A stretch of 64,000 nucleotides of DNA from positions 1,612,001 to 1,676,000 of the forward strand of contig OY540812.1 in the NCBI GenBank assembly GCA_961205875.1, read 5' to 3'. A program made the position numbers and the translations under genes. Shown here one piece after another: positions 42,829 to 52,779 of the stretch. Within the stretch, counting starts at the first letter, position 1. Each line of letters opens with the position of its first letter. The notes under the pieces are model-generated. The model saw nothing but the letters and a program-made list of their open reading frames with translations. It was not told where the DNA came from and did no database searches. The stretch comes from Sialis fuliginosa. Lineage: Eukaryota > Arthropoda > Insecta > Megaloptera > Sialidae.

Positions 42829-43110
42829 GAAAAATTAAAGGATAATTTAAAAAAAAAAATCAAAAAAATTATAAATTTTTAAAAAGTTGTATCTCCGCGA
42901 ATAATGATTACATTTGCATGATCCAAAGCTCATTGGTAAGCTTGTACTTTCTACTTTTTGAATCAAGAGCTCAATAATTTTTATCATTCCCCTGCCAAAG
43001 GTTAAAAGAGTTCGAAAAATTTTCCCTTAAATTTTTTATAAACTTTGAAAGCGTATGAAAAATATTTTTTTATCGAGAAATTCAATAAAAGTTTTCGAAA
43101 ACTTGTTCTT
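42829..43110 (+). repeat. Dispersed repeat family K, copy 2
   Basis: CTCAGAAAAATTAAAGGA, TCCGCGAATAATGATTACAT, TTTGCATGATCC, AAGAGCTCAATAATTTTTAT and AAAGGTTAAAAGAGTTCG align with 13610-13860. Confidence 0.6.
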
Positions 43111-43203
43111 TTATCTTGAAAATGCGTTTTTTTCCATTCCTCAACGATTTTTTTGACCGCGTTATTTACTGTCAAATTAAAAAAAAAAAAAAAAGATCAA
43201 GAT

Positions 43204-43365
43204 AGCCTCAGTAGTTCGGCGCGAGAGGGGGAAATACGTCATCTGGGGTGCCCAAATGTGGAGAGAGGTGGAATGATGTGCCCAATCATAACAAATATAG
43301 TTTTGTAACTCGGCGTGAGAAGGGGAAAATACGTCATCTGGAGTGCCCAAGCTGATTAGTCAAAA
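43204..43365 (+). repeat. Imperfect direct repeat, about 110 bp period
   Basis: GGCGCGAGAGGGGGAAATAC and GTCATCTGGGGTGCCCAA at about 43219 recur as GGCGTGAGAAGGGGAAAATAC and GTCATCTGGAGTGCCCAA at about 43313. Confidence 0.8.
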
Positions 43366-43396
43366 GTTACTGAGGCAACCTGTGTATTTAGTAATT

Positions 43397-43618
43397 AGTA
43401 GCTAACTTTTCGGGCTGTTGTCTACGTTGTCGTATTTTTACACTTGACGTTTCGACTCTCATGTCGGAGTCTTCTTCAGAAGTGAAGTTTCAGAATCACT
43501 TCTGAAGAAGACTCCGACATGAGAGTCGAAACGTCAAGTGTAAAAATACGACAACGTGGACAACAGCCCGAAAAGTTAGCTACTATGGACAACGGCCACG
43601 AAAACCTACAAAAGAAAA
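43397..43618 (+). mobile_element. Palindromic retroposon-like insert with hammerhead-like core
   Basis: Arms 43396-43485 and 43496-43585 are inverted with 89 of 90 positions matching and a 10-nt loop. TATTTAGTAATT occurs at 43385-43396 and 43619-43630, a 12-bp duplication bounding the insert, and the right side ends A-rich (ACCTACAAAAGAAAA). Each arm carries CTGAAGA, a GACTC/GAGTC stem and GAAAC, the order of a hammerhead ribozyme core, but with one extra base before the stem and no matching helix I. The features recall Penelope-like element repeats; that is inference. Confidence 0.75.
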
Positions 43619-43630
43619 TATTTAGTAATT

Positions 43631-44315
43631 TACTAACCTTCGGCTAGGTAACTAAAAAACTACACGTTTCAAAAACGAATCGTATGTAAGCAAGCATTTT
43701 AAAGCGGACACTTTCAGCTTTCTAATGATATCAAGCCAATCAATTGTCATCAATATTTTTTAAAAGGTTAAATGGAGAATTAATACCCCCGTACAAAGTG
43801 CTTGCAAGTTTGCAACTTTTATTATAATAAATTTCTTCGTAATACCGGGCACACGATAAATTATTTTGACTGTCAAATATTAATGAAAACAGCATATTTA
43901 TACTAATTTATAAGTACTCTCGACTTTGTACAATTTATGAACAAACAAACAAATAAATTGTAGAGTGTAGTAGCTCTTCATAAAATGTATTCGAACATTA
44001 TTTTAATAACTTTAAAATACTTGTGTGGAAAACATTGTCTATCTATGCGAAAACGAATGTTATATAATAATAAATTAATGGGGGAGCATGGCGTTCCTTT
44101 CTTCCAAGCACCTATATCATATTATATTATAATACAACAGTTGCATTATCGTATTTATGATATTATATGTTTCATAACAATTAACTTTTTATTTACAACT
44201 TGGGTACGTTACCCTTACTGCGTCATTTTTGTAGTTTAAACTGCAGGGTCGGCTGAATTTTGAGGGTGAAAACAAAATGAGGTATATGTTACAGGTAATT
44301 TATATAATTCAGGCT
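43631..44315. other. AT-rich stretch with a degraded family B piece
   Basis: TTAATACCCC...ACAAAGTGCTTGCAAG and GTAATACCGGGCAC at 43778-43852 resemble the right half of family B. The 84-codon frame at 43985-44239 has no recognisable domain. Confidence 0.4.
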
Positions 44316-44731
44316 TCCTTAATCTGTCTGTCTGTCCGTTAGTGCTCTTATAACTCGAGAACAATTTATCTGATTTACGTGGTTTCTTTTTTAATTTATA
44401 GGTACGTTTTCTGGTCAGGTTATAGGATATATTTTGTTACGTCAGGTAACATAAGGAATAAACAGTGACGATAATAGTAAATCAAGTAGGAAAAATATTT
44501 GCCGTCAGCGCGTTCTTTTACAATACGCTGCCGAAACCGTTGAATATTGGGAGCGTTCACGTCTGACCAAAAAACAGAACAACGAGCTTTGATTGGTTGA
44601 TTCATGAAATTTTTGGTGGAATGTACCAAAAATTAAAAGAATTCCACCAGAAATTCCATGAATCAATCAAAGCTCGTTGTTCCGTTTTTTGGCCAGACGT
44701 GAACGTGACCATTATGTTCCGTTAAGTGATA
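44316..44731 (+). mobile_element. Helitron-like family A copy with nested hairpin MITE
   Basis: It begins TCCTTAATCTGTCTGTCTGT and carries AACTCGAGAACAATTTAT, TGTTACGTCAGGTAACATAA and GTGACGATAATAGTAAATC. Its interior is interrupted at 44554 by a 152-bp hairpin element, and the 3' end is missing where the next copy starts. Confidence 0.75.
44554..44705. mobile_element. Short hairpin MITE
   Basis: Arms of about 70 bp (CGTTCACGTCTGACCAAAAA, ACAACGAGCTTTGATTGGTT, GATTCATGAAATTTTTGGTG) are inverted around about 14 bases. The 69-codon minus frame lies in the arm. A longer relative lies at 58634-58870. Confidence 0.85.
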
Positions 44732-45110
44732 TCCTTAATATATATAAAGCCCAACGTCTCTCTGTCTGTCTGTCTGGCCGTTAGTGCGCATATCACTCGA
44801 GAACCACTTATCCGATTTACGTGGTTTCTTTTTTAATTCATAGGTACGTTCTCTGGCCAGGTCATAGGATATATTTTGCTACGTTAGGTAACATAACAAT
44901 TAAGCAGTGACGGTAATAGTAAATCAAGTTGGAAAAAAGTTTACCGCCAGCAATACGCTGCATAAACCGTTAAATATTGAACAAAATAATGTAGTAAAGA
45001 ATTGTGTATTGTGTAGAATCAAAAGATCTAAAATAAAGTCCGCGAAACCATATATCTAACTTTTATATTTAAGCCACAGTGACTGCTTTTATGTTACAAA
45101 GAAGATTAAA
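44732..45110 (+). mobile_element. Helitron-like family A, second tandem copy
   Basis: It starts TCCTTAATATATATAAAGCC after A, with AACGTCTCTCTGTCTGTC, CACTCGAGAACCACTTATCC and TTGCTACGTTAGGTAACATA. It lies head-to-tail with the copy at 44316-44731 and reaches at least the ATTTAAGCCACAGTGACTGC block shared with 53820-54550. Confidence 0.75.
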
Positions 45111-45524
45111 AATATTTGGGTTGTTAATGTAGATATAAGTTGCCCTTTACAGCATCCAATTTGGTATTTTAGTTTAGGAAATAACTTTAATCTCCGATTG
45201 ATGGTTACATTAGGCCCGGCCCTGTACATATTAGGTTGCACCATTTAAAGAGCATCTGGTAATAAATTTCAGTTACTGCAGTAGAATTCGTCTGGCGTTT
45301 AACTGTAGACATAGATTGAGGATGGGAGAAACACTGTCTAATTTATTATTCTACAAATAAAGTTTTTAAATACATTAAGAACTGCAATAAATATATTCTA
45401 CACATTTACTAGAGAATAAAAAATGAGTGCAGTTAGGGTTGTATTTTTTATAAATGTGTGCTAGGGATATTGACTATTATTGGATCACTGGGGATTTATC
45501 TAGATTCTTTAGTATTTTTTTTTT
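45111..45524. other. AT-rich stretch, nothing recognised
   Basis: No gene or repeat end is supported. Confidence 0.5.
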
Positions 45525-45940
45525 ACTTTCTTATACCATGTATATGAAATATACATATAGTACATATAAGTAAGTATAGTGAAGCCGATTTTTTTCGAAA
45601 TCCGGATTCTGATGGACCTTCCCTGAATCCATTCTGATTATTTTCGTCATGATGTCTGTGTGTCTGTCTGTGTCGGTCTGTAAGCGCTGTAACTCAAATA
45701 CGACAAATCGTAGATGGATGAAATTTTATATTTAAGATTAATTTTTGTCTGGGAAGAAAACGTCCTATTTTTGAAAACGATCTTTCAACCGAATACGGAT
45801 GTTTACCTACGTCGATTTTTGAATTTTTCGAATTACTCTGAAACAGTGCGAAATAGAGAAAAACGGTCAGGTTAAAAATTGTAGGTAATATCAATATCTG
45901 TAATTTATGTTCTATGCAAAGCTCGTTGTCCACTGTTTTT
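45525..45940 (+). repeat. Family E copy
   Basis: ACTTTCTTATACC, GTGAAGCCGATTTTTTTCG, a GTCTGTGTGTCTGTC tract, CTCAAATACGACAAATCG and GTCGATTTTTGAATTTTTCG follow the family order. It ends after ATTTATGTTCTATGC, without the right terminus. The 79-codon minus frame is within the repeat. Confidence 0.85.
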
Positions 45941-45945
45941 TTATA

Positions 45946-45965
45946 GGTTAGGTTAGGTTAGGTTA
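45946..45965 (+). repeat. TTAGG telomere-type tract
   Basis: Four GGTTA units stand at the junction of a family E copy and a family B end-like sequence (AGCTCTTCTATAATACCGG). Confidence 0.9.
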
Positions 45966-46022
45966 GCTCTTCTATAATACCGGATATTAGAATATAATTT
46001 TGTCTGATTCTAAACTATATGT

Positions 46023-46243
46023 GTGCAAAATCAAATTAGTTTCCAGCTAGTGCTATCTGCTAGGCACTGAATGACAACAGCACACAGATGTAGCGAATGA
46101 AATCGTACATATGATTACCTTGACGTATGCGCGGTAAGTGCAATTAGCGACATAAAATAAGTGCTGCTTTAAAATATCGAACAATTTCAGAACAATTTGA
46201 CACCTAGCAGATAGCGTTAGCTGGAAGCTAATTTGCATTTGCA
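46023..46243. mobile_element. Hairpin MITE, about 220 bp
   Basis: TTAGTTTCCAGCTAGTGCTA and TCTGCTAGGCACTGAATG on the left are repeated inverted as ACACCTAGCAGATAGCG and TTAGCTGGAAGCTAATTTG on the right. Arms are about 45 bp; there are no coding features. Family B end-like words lie outside on both sides. Confidence 0.75.
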
Positions 46244-46776
46244 GCCAAGCAAATTCTTTACAATACTGGGCATTAGTTTATGTGTGTATATTACTGTATA
46301 TACGGTATTAGAAGTGAATAACATTAATTAAAACACTAATTTCTATTTACTATAAAATTATAAACACAAATAAACGGTTATTACCGACTTAATAATATAA
46401 AAGTAATTTCTTTAATATGTTTTTTATTTATGAAAAGAAAGTATTTGAAGTATATTGCATGCTTTATATAACCATACGATCGAATCAAATTGCGGAATAA
46501 CATTTAATAGCTGCAATTATAAACTACTATTTAATTTAAATGTTCTTTATCTATGTTAAATTAAAAGTTAGACGTTTAGCCATAATTCTATTATTATTTT
46601 ACTTTTTATATTCACCGCTATAAAATTAAGTAAAAAACAAGACTGTTTATTATCTCATCAATTATGTAAGATGGAACGAACGACAAATACATGGCAAGAG
46701 AGAGAGGGCGAATGTAAAATATATGTGTGAATTTTAAATATGTACGGTTTGCATATACGGATATTTGTTCCGTATA
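46244..46776. other. AT-rich stretch, nothing recognised
   Basis: ATTCTTTACAATACTGGGCA at 46251 resembles a family B end. The rest is unassigned. Confidence 0.45.
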
Positions 46777-47310
46777 CAGGCTGTCCCGTAAACATACTTT
46801 TTGGACATTAAAACAATCGCTTTTTTCTAATAAACACATAAGGTAGTGGCACCAGTCTTGGCAAGGACCCCAGTAATGGTAAATTTTTAATTTAGTGTAC
46901 TGAATTAGAAATATGTGTTGATATTTGATTACTATCATTTATGAATATTAATCTATATACATTTAACTGTCTTACAGCGTGATTTGATCACATGAGGCCA
47001 ATAGGTGTCAAAATGGTGGACATTTAAACTAATTATTAGTATAATTTATTTGTTAATTATTATATTATCACAGCAATTTCTTTACATTGTTTCAAATTTG
47101 ACGATTATATCATTTATATCTTTTGTGTCGTAGTATTTATCATTTTGTAATCATTAGCAAGTGTCCATCACTGCGTGCATATTACTGATTTTACCTTTGC
47201 CGTTACTCGGGTTGGACAAGCTTGCTTTAAACAATCATTCCCATTAAAAAACCAAAAGGCAAAATTCATTGCTACTCTTATTATTGTCGGCATGTTTACG
47301 GGACATCCTG
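46777..47310. mobile_element. TA-flanked TIR element, CAGGCTGTCCCGTAAACAT ends
   Basis: The left end CAGGCTGTCCCGTAAACATA and the right end ATGTTTACGGGACATCCTG are inverted with one or two differences. TA borders both sides. The 534-bp element includes a family C insert at 46841-47207, so its own length is about 165 bp. Frames of 72 and 106 codons cross the insert border and are not genes. Confidence 0.85.
46841..47207 (-). mobile_element. MITE family C copy nested in a TIR element
   Basis: It starts TAAGGTAGTGGCACCAGTC, carries the ACCCCAGTAATGG and AACTGTCTTACAGCGTGATT blocks, and stops in the CATTACTG region, lacking the last third. Confidence 0.85.
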
Positions 47311-47757
47311 TACATTTTATCGTACAGTTGGTAATATGGGGTTATTTCTTACTTGTATTCTCGACAGAAGAAATGTTTGTTTTGTACATTTAAAATTAAT
47401 ATATTCAAAGACAACAATACAGAATTGAAACTCAAATAGTATTTTTTTTTTTTTTTTGAATTATTAAAGGCTTTTCAAATATTAATAAGTAACTGTAAGT
47501 GTACTTATTTTATTATTTATATTATTTTTATACTGGGGCCATTAGTGTATTGCTTAGGGGGAGGATGAGGGGGGGGTCTCGATTTTACTTATATTTACCG
47601 ACAAAGGGACAGGAATAAAAAAATACAAAGTGACATTTCTTTTTTTTTTTTCATAACTCCAAAAAAATTTTAATTAAAAAAAAATTGGTGACACACACGC
47701 ACACACACCCATCTTCTGCTTATAGAAGCAAATTGAAAACACAGTACTGACGAGAGT
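47311..47757. other. Unassigned stretch
   Basis: A G-rich patch (GGGGGAGGATGAGGGGGGGG) lies near 47558 and an (AC)n tract at 47692-47708. No gene is recognised. Confidence 0.45.
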
Positions 47758-47965
47758 TAACATTGTGAAACATTGTGATCGTTTTAGAATGAGACAAAAA
47801 AAATGTTCTCCGATTTGAAAATTTTAAATTGATCTTTCCGTTTCACGTCAAGACAAACACACTTTTCGTTCCGTGTCCGTCCGTCTGTCTGTCTGTCTGT
47901 CCCCGGAATTCTTGTTACACGCATAACTCATGAACCACTGAACCGATATTAATTTGATACAAAAT
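47758..47965 (+). repeat. Family D copy, shortened
   Basis: GTGATCGTTTTAGAATGAG, TGTTCTCCGATTTGAAAATT, the GTCCGTCTGTCTGTCTGTC tract and CGCATAACTCATGAACCACT are in family order. The GGTTGGGTCTGG part is missing. Confidence 0.8.
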
Positions 47966-49042
47966 TGAAATTTTTATTAAAAAATCTTCGTATATTTATA
48001 AATTGCTGATTTTATTTTTACGTTTTTTTTTATTATTATGGAGAAACCATTAGGTAATGGGTGTGTATCAGTTATGTACCCCCCATTTGTCGTTGTTGAA
48101 CTGCTGGTAGGTTACATTACTTTATTGTTGACATCATCATCATCAAAATCAGAGTTCTCGCTGCAGGAATACAAAAGCTATCGAAGAAGACTTCCTTAAT
48201 GTATTACACACTGACATAAAAGCACGGGGGCGTTCAGTGGCGTGGCTGATAGTTTTTACACCGAGGGATATTGTTTTATGTATATACAACAGTGTACATA
48301 GGAAATTTAACATGGGGGCAATTAGAAGTGTTGTAGTAACCTTTGGTCAAATTTAACGATGTGTGATTGGTGCATTTTGAAACTAACTGATAAATTATAA
48401 TAAAAATATTTTATATTCTAATTATCAGTTTTCACAACGCTGTTGTCATTTTCAGGTTGGTAAATATTGCTGTCAAACACTAATAGAATATCCTTGATAT
48501 TTTATTATTTATGCACTTTTAATTGCACTATGTACTAAACTTTTCTTTGATTCTCTAAAAAAAACATAATATATGACCTAATTATAAAAAAATAAACATC
48601 TTTTATAATCGTTTTTTTTTTTTTTAAATACTTTGTTTACATTGTTATCAAATTTACATGCATAATAGTCGCAGAGCTGGAAATTTAAAATTTTGTTGTA
48701 TTATAATTTATTTCTCGGAAACGGTTTAGTGAAAACATATGATATTTTGCATAAATGTTCAACTAATCAAATTCTATACTCCCTCCAAAAATTAGAAAAT
48801 CGGTAGCTTTTTATCAATGTGTTTTACCTAAAAAATGCCGAAAAATATCAGTTTCCCATAAAAACACATGTTAAATTTAAATCAATATATTTCCTAAACG
48901 GCTTAGTGAATCAATTTAATATTTTGTCTATTGCATAAGAATGCTAATGGGAACATTCCAACCGATTTTCATGTATTTGGTAGAATTTTAAAATTTTAAA
49001 TAGATGTATAGAAATACTAATGTAATGTAAGAAAGTGTTAAC
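47966..49042. other. AT-rich stretch with repeat family P
   Basis: The segment 48298-48415 (TAGGAAATTTAACATGGGGG, AACGATGTGTGATTGGTGCA, AACTAACTGATAAATT) recurs at 51557-51665. CAGTGGCGTGGCTGATAG at 48237 looks like a lone hAT end. Nothing else is recognised. Confidence 0.5.
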
Positions 49043-49413
49043 TTATGTAATTTCTTCTGTATCATGATGTATAAAAAAGTCTTGTGCCGACCAGGGCAGT
49101 TTATCACTTTTTATTAATAATGCTTTAAAATCGAATCTTGTAAATAAAAAGTTGATATTAATATGGTCTTTAAATTCCTCGTAATATTTTCTGAGCGTCA
49201 CGTCAATGGCGGACGAGGGCGGCACCTGTGTGTTTCTGCTGTATCTATCCATAGAGCACACGAAGTCTTTGTACTGTTTGATGATAGTGTGTCTGCGCTC
49301 TCCTCGATTGACTTCCGGTACCGCTCAGCGCGTTCCTGTTTCCAGTTTCCGGTGAGCGGACAGATTGAAATCTCGGAAATAATGTTGTCGCGCGCGTGTT
49401 GGTACCACTTTCT
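49043..49413 (-). CDS. Candidate coding segment with a frame break, product unknown
   Basis: This is the most protein-like section in the window. On the minus strand a possible 3' splice site (CCCACTGCAG) ends at 49414. The next frame reads RKWYQHARDNIISEISICPL and stays open to about 49193. A second minus-strand frame overlaps it from about 49300 and runs to a stop at 49043, including MCSMDRYSRNTQVPPSSAID and later RKYYEEFKDHI. The natural reading passes from one frame to the other near 49285-49295, so it is either a pseudogene or has a sequence error. Both frames are rich in charged residues and much less AT-biased than other frames here. No family is recognised and no partner exon was identified. 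Confidence 0.35.
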
Positions 49414-49465
49414 CTGCAGTGGGTGGGTGGGTGGGTATGGGGCGGCGTCGGCTCTCAGATATTGA
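49163..49465 (+). other. GC-richer patch around the candidate exon
   Basis: CpG-bearing text (GGCGGACGAGGGCGGCACC, TCGCGCGCGTGTTGG) covers 49195-49450. A plus-strand frame of 100 codons also fits here, opposite the minus-strand candidate. I favour the minus strand because of the splice-like CTGCAG and the residue composition. A GGGT-repeat (GTGGGTGGGTGGGTGGG) lies at 49419-49436. Confidence 0.4.
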
Positions 49466-49754
49466 AGGGTAGGTCAATTTGGATGAAGGAAATTTAATTG
49501 TCCATTTTATTTCTGGATTAATATTCGAAAATTATACAGAAATCGCAACACTGTCTGTCGGTCTGTAACAAATTCAAACAAGCTTGGGTTTGGGTGAGAC
49601 CCTTTAGGTCCACACAATCAACTTCCCAACACGGTATGATTATAAATACTTGAATACTGATTATTTATTGTTTCCGTATATTTTTTTAATATGTATGTAT
49701 ATGAAAAATTTAAATGGAATTGGTGAGAAATAAAACTCACTTTTGTATTATGAA

Positions 49755-50160
49755 TATTAGTTTTATAATATCCTAATGTCAATAATATAACACACATTTT
49801 TAGAATAACTAATTTGACAATTAGAATTAAATTGCATTTGTTTTTATAATAACTAATCTGACAATTTAAATTTAATTGCGTTTGTTTCCAAGGCAATATG
49901 AATTGTAGACTTATTTATTAGTATTTAAAATTCAAATTTTGAGGGTGGTTTTCACCTTTCACCTCTTCTATGGCTGTTTAGGCACGTATAACAAAAAAAA
50001 TACTGAAATACATTTTTCATTATTTGTATTGTAGATTATTTATGCTAAGTTTCAAGAAAATACAACAAAAAAAAACTTCACCCCTTTTTACCTCCTTACG
50101 GGTTGAATTTCGAAAAATCCTTTCTTTCAGATTGGCACCTCAACGAAGTCATTAACTTTT
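49755..50160 (+). repeat. Family I copy
   Basis: ATTAGTTTTATAATATCCTA, TTTTGAGGGTGGTTTTCACC, GGCTGTTTAGGCACGTATAA and TACATTTTTCATTATTTGTA follow the family order and match 18065-18170 on the opposite strand. Confidence 0.75.
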
Positions 50161-50639
50161 TTCATTTGCGAAATTTCGTGAACGTAAAAAATTACATGCT
50201 GCAGTTTTTATCTAATAAATGTTTTTTTTAACTCATTCTTGAACCTTGTCAAGGGGAATTGTTTTATATCTTGTGGCAAATTATTGTAAATTTTTATTAT
50301 CGCTGTTTGCGGGCCTTTGTTGAGATTGCCAGTTGGTGGAATTAAATCATTTTTATTTCTTGTGTTAAGATATTTATACGTATATGAAAAATGGTATGTA
50401 ATAAAAACAAAATTTTAAATAAATGGGTTTGAAAACGAACGAATAAAAAAAATCGTTATTGCAACAATTCGTCACAATGTCTTTATCTCTGAGCGAAATC
50501 TTGTGTAACGGTAACCCAAATCGATACGCGATATATATGTAGTGTATCAAATCGAATTTTATCCATATGTCCGCACTGCCATAAAGAGCTCGGCCGTTTC
50601 AGTTACGATCTCTAACAACCAATAACATAAAAAATAACG
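50161..50639. other. AT-rich stretch, nothing recognised
   Basis: No gene or repeat end is supported. Confidence 0.45.
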
Positions 50640-50720
50640 TTTTCAGTGAGAACATTGCCCACCTGAGGCATAAATCATTATCGGGACAATCTCGTGATGA
50701 CCGAGTGCTCGCGGCGGCGA
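50640..50720 (-). other. GC-richer patch, possible exon
   Basis: On the minus strand ATGTCGCCGCCGCGAGCACT follows GGCAGTAAAA, and about 60 bases later GCCTCAGGTGGGC could be a 5' splice site. A different minus frame of 91 codons also crosses it. Neither is supported by a recognised product. Confidence 0.2.
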
Positions 50721-51140
50721 CATTTTTACTGCCCACGTCGTAAAAACCAAGCGACGAAGGGGTGGACAACCCCCCCCCCCTCCCTCTCCCCCCTCCAACT
50801 CCTAACGGAAAACCGCAATATGATATCATAATATACTTAAAGTTATTGTTTCTACGGTATGGTTCGAAACACATTTGTGAAAATTCAATAGTAATTAATT
50901 AATTTACATTTTTACTGCCCACGTCGTAAAAACCAAGCGACGAAGGGGTGGACAACCCCCCCCCCCCTTACCTCCTCCTTCCTCCCCCCACCAACTCCTA
51001 ACGGAGAACCGCAATATGATATAATAATATACTTAAAGTTATTGTTTCTACGGTATGGTTCGAAACTCATTTGTGAAAATTCAACAGTAATTAATTAATT
51101 TACATTTTTTTACTGCCCTCATTGTAAAAACCAAATGATG
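50721..51140 (+). repeat. Tandem duplication, periods 186 and 196 bp
   Basis: CATTTTTACTGCCCACGTCG starts units at 50721 and 50907, and a partial diverged third unit at 51103. Each unit has AACCAAGCGACGAAGGGGTG, a C run of about 12-14, CAACTCCTAACGGA and TTGTTTCTACGGTATGGTTC. The units are nearly identical apart from the C-rich part. Confidence 0.9.
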
Positions 51141-51189
51141 GGGGAGGGGGGTAACTCTACCTCCGTATAGATAAGATAAATTCGTTTGT

Positions 51190-51545
51190 TTGTTTTTTTG
51201 AAAAAAATGAATAGAACATAAATTACAATTTTTAACTTGACCATTTTTCTCTATTTCGTACTGTTTCAAAGTAATTCGAAAAATGCAAAAATCGACGTAG
51301 GTAAACATCGGTATCCGGTTGAAAGATCGTTTTCAAAAATAGGACGTTTTCTTCTCAGACAAAAATTAATCTTAAATATAAAATTTCACCCTTCTACGAT
51401 TTGTCGTATTTGACTTACAGCGCTTACAGACAGACAGACATACAGACATCATAGCGAAAATAGTCAGAATGGATTAAGGGAATGTCAAAATGGATAATTT
51501 CATCAAAATCCTGATTTTACTTACTTGTACTATACAGTATACCAA
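51190..51545 (-). repeat. Family E copy, reverse strand
   Basis: AATTACAATTTTTAACTTGA, AAAAATCGACGTAGGTAAAC, AGACAAAAATTAATCTTAAA and CAGACAGACAGACATACAGA match the reverse complement of 21010-21792. The left and right ends are incomplete. Confidence 0.85.
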
Positions 51546-51556
51546 GTTGATTAAAA

Positions 51557-51665
51557 CATAGGAAATTTAACATGGGGACAATTAGAAATGTAACCTTTGA
51601 TCAAATTTAACAATGTGTGATTGGTGCATTTTGAAATGCCGCCTCGTAACTAACTGATAAATTTT
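51557..51665 (+). repeat. Dispersed repeat family P, copy 2
   Basis: CATAGGAAATTTAACATGGG, CAATGTGTGATTGGTGCATT and TAACTAACTGATAAATTTTA match 48298-48415 with small indels. Class unknown. Confidence 0.75.
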
Positions 51666-52447
51666 AAATTAATCAACAGTATTTTGTTTTCAACAATAAA
51701 ATACACTTATGAAATTAAAGTAAGCATCCTAGATAAAATTATAAATGCGATAATTGCGAATTTTATATCACTTTGAACAAAAAATCGCGTTTTTGACGAA
51801 AAAAAAAAACGACCTTATATTGTTGATAAAAACCGTGATTGTTGACCAATCGTAAAAATCTTGTGTACTTTTATGTAAAATCTATCTAAGCAGTTACAGT
51901 TAAAATTTCAACTCGATCGGATCGAAAATGGCCCAGATACGTTTTCCGTAGTTTTTAAAAACGTGTTCGTCCATCTTACGTATCGAAGTAAAAAAGTATT
52001 GCACAGAAAAATAACATATTCTCATATGTGGATACTTAAATGTTAAGTAAGATAAAAAGAAGATTAGATTTCTAAGGAGAAAGTGATGCTGTGTTTGTAT
52101 TTCTTGAGCCAACTTTCAATAAAGTATCAATTCTCAGTAAACAGGTTTTAAGTATTATTTTTTTTTTTACAATAAAATCTACATGAGGTTAAATAATATA
52201 GGTGTGCAGTCATTATGTAACTTGCAATTGAAATATACCGCCGATGATTTTGCAAGGGTCAAATGTATTTTTTTTCGTACTAAAATTTCCTAAGGAACAT
52301 GTCTTATTAATGGAGATGTCAAAGTTTATTAAGTAGCAGTAAAAATTTACGTTATGAAACAAAATGTTTACATCCATATATGGAATTTGCAATGACTCGT
52401 AAAATTATAGAAAATTTGCGAATGTGTTATATAACTGTTTCATTTCT
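51666..52447. other. AT-rich stretch, nothing recognised
   Basis: The 70-codon minus-strand frame at 51900-52112 has no recognisable domain. No repeat ends are seen. Confidence 0.5.
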
Positions 52448-52775
52448 AATTTGCTTCCTCGCAGTATCGAAGATACGGGAAGCTATGTGATCGTTTCAGA
52501 TTGAGACAAAAAAAATGTTCTCCGATTTCAAAATTTTAAATTGATTTATCCGTTTCACGTCAACGCAAACACTTTTCGTTCAGTGTCTGTCTGTCTGTCT
52601 GTCTGTCCCCTGAATCCTTGTCACACGCATAACTCATGAACCACTGAACCGATATTATTGAAACTTGGTCGGATGGTTGGGTCTGGCTTGAGGACGGTCC
52701 CATTTCAAAATCATATGTAAGGGGGAGGGGTGACACCCCAAAATAAATTTTTTTTCAAGATATCTCAAGAACGAG
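52448..52775 (+). repeat. Family D copy
   Basis: GCTTCCTCGCAGTATCGAAG, GTTCTCCGATTTCAAAATTT, the GTCT microsatellite at about 52587-52606 and GGATGGTTGGGTCTGGCTTG match 23574-23925 closely. Confidence 0.85.
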
Positions 52776-52779
52776 GTTT

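Noticed and set aside
43397-43585. Functional hammerhead ribozyme
   Set aside because: Only the core order is present. One extra base precedes helix II and helix I is missing, so it is kept as a lead and not called.
46777-47393. 72-codon frame at 47175-47393 and 106-codon minus frame at 46618-46938
   Set aside because: Both cross borders of nested transposons.
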